Positions 38,861-50,800 of a stretch of 64,000 nucleotides of DNA are shown here, one piece after another. The stretch spans positions 10,169,501 through 10,233,500 of the forward strand of contig JAILWY010000014.1 in the NCBI GenBank assembly GCA_022113835.1, given 5' to 3'. The DNA comes from Atopsyche davidsoni. Lineage: Eukaryota > Arthropoda > Insecta > Trichoptera > Hydrobiosidae. The position numbers were made by a program, and so were the translations under genes. The first letter of the stretch is position 1, and every line of letters begins with the position of its first letter. A model generated the notes under the pieces. That model saw only the letters and a program-made list of their open reading frames with translations, did not search any database and had not been told where the DNA came from.

Positions 38861-41800
38861 AATACGATCTACCATGTACATTTCAGACTGTCGGCGATAC
38901 ACTATTTTAGATACTATCTATTCTGTTCCATCAATTCCGTGCAGAAAAAAAAAAATTTCAAAATTCTTTATTCAATCATATAGTAGTACAATGTGTCCTT
39001 AGGGCTATGTTTATAATACGGGTGATTTTGCCCCTGGTACTGCGCGCAGTTTCAGGGGCTTTCATCATGTGGTCTTAAGTGGTAGCGTACATGTTTATCT
39101 TGCGTTTGTGTTTGTAGTAGGAGAAGGGAAAATATGTGTTAAAAACCCTTTTGTAGCATGAGTTGAAATAAATATTAAATATTAAAATTAGATAACTTAA
39201 CAACATAACATAACAATATAACAGTAGGGGGGTGGGGGGGGGGGGATGGGGGTGGCGGACGGGTGGGTAAACTGAGCGATTTTACTGAGTTTATATAATT
39301 CAATACATCCTAGTTATTATAAAGGAACAGTAGCTGGCTTACATGACTAACAACACATATTGTATTTTTAGATCTTAGGTATTGTAGGGCTAGGGATGGG
39401 GTACAATAATCATCCCAACATTTCTGGTCTTTGCTACTTTGCGCTCCTTCTTGTACAAAGTACCCCGGGAGCCGTCGGAGACCGTTAAATTATCACCGAG
39501 GAGGATGTGGTGGGGAAATTTGTGTCGGTAGTGGGTGGTTATGGAGTCGGGGGTGTCGAGTCCGATCCCCTTGAGGAGGGGATTGCGGGACTCGCCGATT
39601 GACTTGAAGAGTCGCCCGGTGGCTTGTAGAGTGTGTTCGGCGATCGTCGGGATTTTGGTCTGGGTGCAGATGGTAGCGGTGGATGTGGAGTAAAAGGCAC
39701 CTAGTATGAGGCGGAGGCATGAATTTTGGGCTGCCTGGATGGTGTCGAGGTCTTTGGGGTTCGCGTTGGACCATACAGCCTCGGCGTACATCATGAACGG
39801 TCTGATGATCGAGGTGTACAGTCTCAATTTCTGATCGAGGGAGAGGGGGCTCTTGGTGCAGAGGAGCGGCCAGAGACCGTTCTTGCCTACGTATGCCTTA
39901 GTCCGCGCGGCGGCAATGTGGGGGCGCCAACTGAGGCTCCTGTCCAGGTGCACTCCGAGGTATTTCACCTCTTTGCGCCACGGGACCGGGGCTCCGTCGG
40001 CATAAATGGGGTCTGGACGTTCGCGTCCGTGCGGGTGGGGATTGTGTGAGAACACGATTGCCTCTGTCTTGCCCTGGTTGACTTTGATCCTCCAGGACTT
40101 GTAGAAGGAGCTGATGAGGTCGAACCCCTTCTGAAGGTGCTTGGTGATTTGAGTGGGGTGGCGCGAGGTGGTATAGCAGGCTGTGTCGTCAGCGTAGAGG
40201 GCTAGATCGCATTTCGGCGGTACGGGGAGGTCGCTGATGAAATGGGAGAAAAGTAGCGGGGCTAGGACTGAGCCCTGGGGGACTCCGGCCGGGACCGGTC
40301 GCCGGCTGGAGGGGGTCCCCTGGAGCGAGACGGCAAAGTGTCTATCGCTCAGGAAAGATTTTAATACATCGATGATGTAGAGAGGGACTCCCGATACGAA
40401 CAGCTTGTGCAGCAGGCCGTCGTGCCAGACCGTGTCGAAGGCTTTCTCAATGTCCATGAAGACCATGCCGGTCGACTTGTGCAAATTGAGACCCTTCGTC
40501 ACGTGGTCTGTCAGTCGGACGAGCTGTTTAGCCGTCGAGTGTTCGGCCCTGAAACCAAATTGCTGGTCCTGGATGGCCTTCAGGTTGAAGGGAAGGTATC
40601 TCTTGAGGATGATCCTCTCGAGTAGTTTACTAAGGCCGCACAGGAGACTGATTGGCCGGTAGCTCACCGGCAAGGCTTTATCCTTTCCGGGCTTGTGAAT
40701 GGGGACGACGTTCGGACACTTCCATTGCGCGGGGAAGTATCCTTGCAGAAGGCAGGCGTTGAAGATTTTCGTAACGAGAACGATGGCTTTCATAGGTAGG
40801 TGCCTAAGGAGGGTGTTGGAAACGTTGTCGGGCCCCGGGGCCTTACGCAGAGGCAGTCTCGATATGATGCGCGCCAGCTCCGCCGGGCGCACGAGCGATA
40901 CACTTTGGACCGGGCGGTCGCTGGCGGCGATGGCCGCCAGCGAGTCTCGCACGAGGGCCTCCGTGCGTTCACATCGCATGCCCAGCGTGAGCGAGTGCGA
41001 TCTCTCGAAGCCGTCAGCTAGCGCGTTGGCTTTGTCGGGTTTGGAGTACGCCACATCGCCGGCGTGTTTCAGAGGGGGGACGGAGTCGCGTTTGCTGCGT
41101 AGGGCTTTCGCCATACGCCACAGCGACCCGTCAGAAAATTCCAAGGAACATAATTTTCTCTGCCAGGCACAGGCAGCCTCCTGCTTAACCACGTCGGCGA
41201 TGTGGTTGGTAAGGGATTTCACCATGGATTTGGTGGCTTTGTCACGGGTTCTCTGCCACTCGCGGCGGAACTCATTACGCTCCTTGATGAGGTCGAGGAC
41301 CCCTTCAGGAAGCTCAAATTTGTGCTTCCGAGGCGGTGGCTCCGGAGGGATTGCGAGGTTTTTAGCCTCGGTAATGAGCTCCGTCAGGCGAGTGACCGAG
41401 TCCTCTATGGCGTCGGTCGTCGTGAGCGTGGTGGCGTCGAGGGATATGTTCGAGTTGAGGTGGCTTTTGAACTTGCCCCAGTCAGCTCGTCTGATGTCGG
41501 GCCTGAGCGCGGCGAGCTCCCTTTCAGGCTCGCCTCCGAGCGTGAATAGCGCTGGGAGGTGATCCGAGGAGAGCTCGTGTAGCGTTCTGTGGTCCGACAC
41601 TTTGACGGTGTCTTTGGCAAGCACAATGTCGAGGAAGGATGGGGAGCCTTTGTGAACTGTCGGGTAGTCGGGGGTGTGAATCTCAAAAAGGTGCGACTCC
41701 TCGAGGGCAACTAAGGTTTTGCCGTTCAGGTTCGCAACGCGCGTGTGCAGTCTGGGATGCCGGCCGTTGAAGTCCCCGACGGCCACAGCGTGGCTGCCGG

Positions 41801-44800
41801 AGCGCATCACCGTGGCGAGGTCCTTTTTGAGATCCGAGGATTGGGAGGGACAGTAAGCCGCTATGAGGGTGTGCAGGTTGCCGTTGAGCCCGAGGCGGAT
41901 GGCAACCGCCTCGAGTTTCTCGGAAGTCTGCGGTAGGTAGTACTCGTCGTGCTTGATGAGCGTGCGGATGAGGATCGCGACGCCCCCTGCGGCAGAGCGT
42001 CGGCGCTTGCCTGGGGGGGGGGGGGGCGGTGGGGCGGTCACGTCGGTAGCAATGGTAGCCGGGGGTATACAGGGTGATGGTCGGGGCGAGGCGGGTCTCG
42101 GTGATAATAATAACGTGTGCGCTTACTTGGTCTGCCAGCTCCAGGAGTTCAGTGATGCGTGTCCGGATGCCGTTCGCGTTCCAGTGAAGAATTCTCAGGT
42201 TCTCTTGTGCTGGCATCTTAGGGGCTTCTTTTGGTGAGGATCACGGATGCCAGGAGGAGTATTACCTCGGCCTCTGTTGTGCACTCTTGCAGCTCGTCTT
42301 TTATGTCCAGCAATTTGTTGAGGATTGCCATTATGTCGGGCTTCGGACGGGCATTGAGGTTCAGTGGGGCTCTAGCCTCCGATCCGAAGCTCGCATGAGG
42401 GGCCGGCTGCGGGTGAGGGCGGGCGCGGGCGCTCGATGCCGGTTGGTCGCGGGCCGGCGGCGGTGGCTTCGGCGCGGTTCGTGTGTGAGTGGTGGTTGGG
42501 CGGGCCCACGCCGACGGGGAAGCCGACTGCGGTAGGCTTGGCCACGCGTTTGGGGCGGTCTCGGGCGGGGGGCCGGCCGAGCGCGCGTGGGGCTGGTTGC
42601 GGCCCGGCGCGGCCTTGGCCGGGGCCTTGGAGCGTTGGAGGCCGGCCACGTAGGCCTGTCTCTTTGGGCACTCCCTGTAGTTGGCTGGGTGCAGGCCTCC
42701 GCAGTTGCAGCAGGTTGCCGTGCCCTGGGTCCGGTCTTTGCGAGCGCATTCAGAGGTGGCGTGGTCCTCCTGGCATTTGACGCATCGTGGCGCCCGGCTG
42801 CAGTTCGCCGCCGCGTGGCCGAACAGCTGGCATCTGAAGCACTGGGTACCTGTTGAGTTAGAACTTTTGAATTTCGCCAGCTCCACTTTGCAGTGGAGGA
42901 TGGCGCGTATACCGCTTTTGACCTTTCCCATGTCCGTGGACTGGGGAAAGGTCGCCAGGTAAAGTGGGCGTGCGTTCCCGCCGGGGCGAGAGCGCATGAC
43001 TACCACTCTGGAAGCCGGGAAACCTTGCCGGGCGAGGTCCTCCTCGACGTCGCTGGCCGGGACGTCGGGGAGGCCTCGGATGACTGCTCGCTTCTGGCGA
43101 TCGCTGTCGCGCGTGAAGGTGTGGCAAGGCGCTTCGGGGGTGAGCTTCAGCGCGGCGAGTACCGCCTCGTGGTCGGCGACGGTTTTCAGGGAGACGGAGG
43201 CGTCACCCGATCGCAAGTATTTAATTGCGAAGGGTCCCCCCTTTGCCGTCTTCGCCAGAATGGCGACGAGAGCGTGGTGTGAGATGCTTTTAGTGTCGAC
43301 CACGATAGGCGGCACTCGCTGGTTCCCCGGCTTGGCGGCGGGCGCGGCTGCGGAGGTAGGACCGGCTGGCCGGGCGGAGGGCAGGATGACCTCGGCGGGC
43401 AGAGCGGCAAACCGATTTGCCAGTGGGATCGGCTCCGGGTTTGTCGCCGAGCCGCGCCGGGCTTTCGGCGGGGCGGCGTTCCCGGCCGAGTTGGCGGCAG
43501 GCCGCTTCTGTCGGCCGGGGACGACCTCCATCGCGGAGGGCTGGGACTGGAATGCCGGCGGGGGCCGCGCCGTCGACGCGAGCGACTCCCGCGCGGGAGA
43601 CGGGCCGCGCGTGGCCGGTGAGTCACGCGCGGCCGGGAAATCCCGAGCGGGTGACGCACGCGTGGACGGCCTCCGCGCGGGAGACGAGCCACGCGCAGCC
43701 GATGACTCACGCGCGGCCGGTGGCTCCCGCGCAGGCGACGATCCCCGCGTGGGCGGCGGGACCATGGCGGGCGGGGGGGGGGACGGTCAGGTTCCTGGTG
43801 CGGGAGCGCGCCGATGACAGGGACGCGCTCCGTACTGGCGGTGGCTCGTGCATGTAGTGGGTGGGCCTGGGAGGGGAGGCATTCCTCCTGGCCTGCTGTA
43901 GAGCTTCCCAGATGTCCGAGACATCGGCTGTGGGGGACCTTCCCTGGGCGGGTCGGCTCCCACGGGGGCCGGCCATGCTGGCAGGCGGGTCCGCGGGCAG
44001 GCTGGTGGTTGGCGGCCTGGCAGGCGCGATCCGGGCGAGGTGGTAGGTCAGCGAAGCGACAGAATAACTGAAGCACACAAACCAAGCAAAGCAAAGTAGG
44101 TGTTGCTCACTTGAAAGCAAGCGAGCGAGTGCCTCAATTCCGTGCAGAGGGTTTCTAATTTAAATACACGTGTGCTCTAGCCGTTACGTTGTTGCTGATA
44201 AAAGCTTAGCGGGCCGGAGTTTACTAGATCATATATAATTTAACAATACAAGGCAGTTGTACATAGACACTAACTTATATTAGGCAGCGGCTAGTCATCC
44301 CGTACATTATTATCCTTATTCGAAACAAGCAGTAAGGCATAAACATCTTGAACAGAAAAGCATGGCTTATATTATTGTGGAACGCCTAACTGCCCTTACT
44401 AATTGTGTTTCGTAATTTGTATAATTTTGGTGTGCAAAATAAGGCTCTACTTTCATGAAAATGCCCTAACATTACACATACATATTGAGATCACTTGTAT
44501 TGGGCACATATACTTGAATACAGTACGTATGGATCTACAAACATTCTAGGGCTCATAGAAGTTAACTCTGTCTATATGCACGTATAGTGTCTACACTGGA
44601 TATCAGATGTTAGCACTTGCTTGAGAGTAGCTTTTCTGTATCTTGATTGATGACTGGGCAAGTGTTCCTTCATGCCTGTCGGATATGGATTTTTATGCTA
44701 GGAGAGGTCACGTGCACAGACATCGATGTGCTCGGCTCTCCCTCGAATCGTCCCAATACCTTTTATGTTCTTGGCTCCTGCCAAAGCGGCTGCTGTGATT

Positions 44801-47800
44801 GATTTATAGTACAGCCGCGCGGTTCGGTGCCCTGGGCAGATGCTCTTCTACTCCAGGGTTAGAATTCAGACGGAGCAATTAGGTTTTCATAGCCCGTGAA
44901 AATTATAATTGCGTCCAGATTTAAATCTAAAATTTTCCTGATTCCAGTGTATCAGAGAAGCAACAAACCGAAAATGTTTGTTAACGATTTACTTCTTTTA
45001 GATTATTTGATCTTAATATTTTCTTCTCATGATACGGTTTTGATATTTTTTTGTATACAACGCCTAAGACACCTGTTATTTTGTGTGTAGTTATGCATTG
45101 CAAACTTAAGTGCGTGCAAATTATTGCTATAGCATAATTTTATTTTTTCATTCTTCTGTTTTTTTTCTTGACTTAAGCGATATGAGGAAAGGTCACTTGT
45201 CGTGTTGTAAAGCACCACTGATTACAGATGATATGTTGTATTACGTAGTGTTTGTACGAAAACGACGCCGTGACGTCACCCATGACCGATCTGCTGAGTC
45301 GTAATTCGTATGCGGGATCACAAATTTCAGATGAATTATATCATTTGATTCGTACTCTTAATTGCTTGCTTCTAATGTCATAATTCGCGTCATCGTCGAT
45401 GGCGAGCAGTCAATAATCAGTTTTAATTATATTTGTTTTTTTATTTATTTTTATGGATTGCCTCTAAATGGTAATATTAATATGAACCATTAAAAATATA
45501 GCTGGATATCACCTTTGTATAATTATTTTTTCTTTGGGATGATTTCTTATTTTTATGATATTTGTTAAATATATAAAAATGCCTTCACATTGTTTAAAAA
45601 GATAACAAGAACAAAGAAATAAGACTTATTCACTATTGATTTTATGAATATTATACAACAATTGAATAAACAGATGATTTAAGGCGGCGGTGCTTATTGT
45701 GGCTGAGCAATGAATACCAGGCGTGCTCTGATGGATTGTGGTGTTGCCGAGTGATCAGGGTTACTTTATTTTTGCTTCCCAAAACGTATTTCATTACTAA
45801 TGAACATTTTTACAAACAATGTAAATAAACACCGGCGAATGTTTACTATAATATTTTAAAGTAAACATCTGAAAATAATTCATATCTCTGGTTGCTTGTT
45901 GCGGACCTGGAAACTAGCCTTGACGTCACAGCGGAATTATTTTTTAACTATAAAATATTGTCGAGTCGAAAAATTAGGTTTCTCTCCGAGCGAGAATTCT
46001 CTCTGTTCCGTCGCAAACAATGATCATGAAAGATGGCAACCTTTTTGCATGTACACAGTAGCGGGCTGAAAATTAGCCGAGTCGGGGTTCCGACAATAGA
46101 GGCTCTCGGGGGCCTTTGTTCGAGGCTTCGTCTAGCAGGCGAGCGCAGTCCGCCCTTGGGTCACGCAGTGCATGATATAGCGTGTCCCGGGAAACCTTCG
46201 ATCGGTGGCGGACTCGATACAACGCGGTCTGCGCGGATCCAAAATACACCGAAGGCCTGACTAACACGGATACCGCCTTCAGTGCATTGCAAAGAAAATA
46301 CAACTGTTTGGTGTTTGTATTACTATATATTTTTTAAAATGTGAAAAAACTAGAAAAGTGCATTGAAAATACGCTCTCAGAATATACCCTATGATGTCTC
46401 GTATAACGCGACGTTTCCAACCTTCGCGTTATACGAGAGCCCACTGCATATGGCACAGGCATTATTTCTTACTAATAATTCATTAATATTGTGACGCTAG
46501 AAATGGTAAGTAAATTCATACGACAATCATTACGCAACAGTTACTTCGTTAGCAATACGTTTTATGATAAAACATATCTTTAATTATTTAATAATTATGC
46601 AAGCGTGGACCCATAACTGGCTTCATAGTTCTCCGCGTGCTTCATATTGTCCACACAGGATGTTTCAAAAAGCACGCTGTCAACCAAAACTGGTAATACG
46701 TGAACCATGAAAAAATTATATTTTTACTCTGCCCGGTTGTTTTTTCAACAGAATAAATTTATCAATTAAATACCTTTAATATTATCTATCCAAGAAAATA
46801 TGAAAGTCTTTCGATACATCAATATCTGTGAGCACTCACAGCGATACCGGCCGATCACTTTTTTTTAATAATAAAGGCCATAATCGAATAAGTAAGCTAT
46901 ATGAATTTTGGTGAAAAGAAAAATGTAAAATTTCGTGGATGCGGAATTTACGCCAGTGGCTGAAGCTTGGACACTTAAGACAGCTACTATGCGAAGAATT
47001 GAGGCGGCAGAAATGTAAATAAAATTAAAATACCACGGGTTGACCGCGTCACAAATGACGAGAGTCTTGCACAGAACTCCTGACGACGTTCGTAAAGAAG
47101 CGGAAGGCCTCCTATTTTGGCTACATACAGTAAATACAGCATCCTACAGCTGATTGTACAAAAAAAAATTGGAGGAAAAGGGAAGTTTACGTGGATACGG
47201 AGTTTGCGCCAGTGGCTGGCCGAATTAGCGAGACTCGCCTAGGGTTGAAATATGTTGAGAGGCACCAGAAGAAGAATAAGTATTGTTATTGAAATAATCA
47301 TCAATATAATACGTAACAGAGATAATTCGTAAGGCCGAGTTTGCGCGTGCACGTCATCAGATGCATCGATATGAGAAAATGGGCAGCTTTGAAATTGATA
47401 AGTGCGTGAACTCGCAGCGAGGTTTTCTATTTCCGAGCTCCTGGCAGTCGTCCAAGCCAGCGAAGGGATCATAACCGCCGCATGCATTGTATTTCGGGGG
47501 TTTCTCGTTTTTAATTTATATCTGTCTTCTTAAAAATATGTCTCCGGTGACGCGCCGAGGATTTTCATCTCACATATTGATGTTCAGAATTTAGCTCACA
47601 TTAAAAGCGACTAAATTATAAAACAGCAAAGGTTGCCAAAATAAATAGTCGGTTAAATTTTTTTTTTTAAATTTATATTACCGTGTGCGATTTTTTTAAA
47701 GTTATGTGTAATCTAAATTTTATATTACACCACACTTCACTGATAGGCGTATATTATTTGTATTTATATATTTTGAATATTTATGTAGAGCGGTGCGCGT

Positions 47801-50800
47801 CTCGCTATGTAGGTCGTTGATAACTGAAATAATTTTTTAAAATAATTTTCTTATCAGTTTCTATAAATGAGTTTCAAATATTATTTATTGCGGTATTTGT
47901 GAACTTTATATGGACTATGTGTGCGTTTTGTATTTTCTTGCGTATAAAAGATCAGGAAATTTCAAGTGTTTTACGACAGCACAAAGTTGCATACTTTTTT
48001 ATTAGTGTGTCTGTTACTAAGCGGATACTTCCCATCGTACCAGGCTCGAGGGCAGTATAGTTCATATTTTAAGAACTACTGATTTAAATGATAATTTAAT
48101 TGTTGCGTCACAAGAATGCTTTATTATTTTTTTTTTTTTTTCACCTTTTAAATATATTTCCGGCACCAAAGTTTGGTACAAAACCTGCAGGTTGCCCGCG
48201 ACTCGGTGCGTTTGCGGGACCCACGCGCGGGGGACTCCGCGGGGATCTCCCGGCTCCCCGGCGGGCCGTGCAGGCAGGCGATGCATTACGCTGTTGCCCG
48301 ACATCCGAGCCCCAGCCGCGAAGCTGACGTTTGATTGGGATTGATTGACGCGGTGCGTCCTGTTCGTGGACCGGCATTTGCATCGGCGATGGGCGCAATC
48401 GGACACGCATAATCGAATAATCGAGTTTTTTTTTGCAAAATCGCTTCGTTCGTCCATCGTACTGTGAAATAATTACTCGCCCAAGTAGCGAATGAATAGT
48501 GTTGAGTGATAATTTCGTCTGGCAAAAACTAGAGTTCGTATAATCGAATATTCAATCGAGAATTAAATTATTTTCTTGCATATTTTAAATTCAATTGATT
48601 ATGCCCAGACTGTACCAGAGATGTACTGAATTCGAATGTTTCATTCAGACTCAATATTATTGTTGACCTTGAACTTGTTGTTTTTTTAAATGATAAATCA
48701 TTTATGATTGATACGTTCATTAAGATGTAAGTCGTGATTTAACCCATTTTTCACATGGTTCAGCTGTTGAGAAATCCACGAAAAACAAACAAATTACATA
48801 CATATTTTTGTCGAATGAACCATCCTGTATGTCCATATTAAATTTGATGCATAGAAGTATTCCAAAGAAAATTCCATGTAGTATTTTACTAATAGTTGAT
48901 TTAATAATTGTTACAGACAAAAAGCAGCCCAAAGGCGGTGGAGGTGGTGGTGGGAAGCCCAACAAGATGAACACGGAGGCGGCCGTCCTCACTAACGGTC
49001 ATCCCGCTAACCAGAACGGCCACCACACACACACCAACGGCCATGCACAGGACGCCGCTCATCTCAGCCACTCCAAGGCTAACGGGGGTGAGCACTATTG
49101 ATTATTTCTTAGTCAACTTTTGATTTGAGTTCAAACTTTTTTTATAATTTGATAAATTTTGATTTGGTATAAATTTGGTTCTCAATTGTCAATATTTAAA
49201 TTCACGAAATGCTTTGATTTGATTTAACTCTCGGTAAACATGTTTTGTTATTTTCAGAGTAACAGGAACTTTCATATTATTAACATAATAATGTATAATG
49301 GATGTTTCAGTAAATTGTTGCATTTGAATGTTATTTTGTATTCATTATTTTATAAAGTGATGTATTTTTGTTTATAGTGGAATATACAAGTTCATCACAG
49401 TCTTCCATAGCCAGCAGTGCCGAGACATCTCCCAAGAGCAGTATAGGCAACAGTCTAGAGTCTGAGGCCGACAGCGGGATTCTATCTGACGCCAAAACTC
49501 CCACCACAGAAGACAAGTCCATAGTCTCGAGTGCAGGAACTGCGAGCGGCGAGGCCGCAGAGGAGGAGGGAGATGACAAGAAAGGAGACCAAGAAGTACT
49601 CTTCATTCAGGATATCGGATTCACCGTCAAGATAGTCAGTCCTGGAGCCCAGCCTTTTGATATACAGGTAATTTGCAATAAACAATTTTTATTATATAAT
49701 CATTTTGTTTATGCATTTATTGTTATCAAATTTTTTAAGATAACAGCATAAAATTAATCTTAAGTTAAATCATTAGATATATACTGACATTATAGTTATA
49801 CTGTGATTGCAATTAGTAAACAATTATATAATACTCCTTTCAGGTTTCTAGTATGGAGCTAGTCCAAGAAATACACCAATTATTAATGGACAGAGAAGAT
49901 ACATGCCATCGTACCTGCTTTTCTCTTCAGTTAGATGGTTCTACTTTAGATAACTTTGCTGAACTCAAGAATATTGAAGGTTTAAAAGAGGGATCAATTA
50001 TAAAGGTAATATACAAAAAAAAAATTAATGTACACCTGAAAGAATAGTATTTACTTTCAATAAACTTGAATTGTATTATTACTAGTCAATTATCTGTACT
50101 CGTATGATATTTCAGGTTGTAGAGGAGCCGTACACGGTAAGAGAGGCTCGTATCCACGTCCGACATGTGAGGGATCTCCTCAAGTCTTTGGATTCGTCAG
50201 ATGCCTACACCGGCACCGAGTGTAACTCTCTTGCCTTTCTAAATGTCGTCACACAAGGAGATATTCTAGGTGAATATTAAAAAAAAATCTATGGCAGCTG
50301 AATGTCTCTTGTCTTTTTATTATTTGCCTTATTTTGTAACAAATAAAAAGAGATCTTATTTTATTTCTAACCTTTTAAATTGAATAAACTGTCTTATCTG
50401 TATTTTATTTCTTTTTAGAAAAAAAGAAGACCCGTCCAGAAAGTGTAGATTGTACTCCGCCAGATTATATTATGCCGGGCAGTAAAGAGAGGCCGTTGCT
50501 GCCGCTGCATCCTATTACCAAGGAGAGCAAGGGACCCCAGTGCATCAAGGTACGACCTACAGTAGATTTAATAATATTCAGTATAATCACCGTTGAAACT
50601 ATTTGGACGACATGATTTTTATTTAAAATATACTAAGTTAAGTGAAGAAAAATACTTCTAGTATCTTAGGAATCCTAAGTTTCTTTTGAAAATAATAAAT
50701 ACCTTGTCATGTATAAATATTTTTTATTTTATTTAGGTTTTAACAACATCAGGATGGAATCCACCGCCTGGTCCTCGCAAGATGAATGGAGATCTATTGT

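Larger units (their letters stand above)
38946..44133 (-). mobile_element. Near full-length Jockey-clade non-LTR retrotransposon (LINE), 5.2 kb
   Basis: Reverse orientation inside clu intron 1. The borders are fixed by an identical 15-bp target-site duplication. On its own strand it begins GGCACTCGCTCGCTTGC, carries ORF1 (gag-like, three zinc knuckles) and ORF2 (AP endonuclease plus reverse transcriptase), then a 3' UTR of ~440 bp that ends with AATAAAG and a T-run next to the duplication. Coding parts are strongly GC-rich against an AT-rich intron. No RNase H domain is seen. The exact duplication suggests a fairly recent insertion. Both ORFs change frame, each at a long C run (G on +: 43773-43782 and 42013-42026). 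Two truncated relatives lie at 18.05 and 18.75 kb. Confidence 0.92.

Noticed and set aside
40699..41562. 287-codon + strand frame inside the LINE
   Set aside because: Antisense shadow of the GC-rich reverse transcriptase ORF2.
42996..43817. 273-codon + strand frame and other frames opposite LINE ORF1
   Set aside because: Shadows of GC-rich ORF1 on the opposite strand or in other frames.
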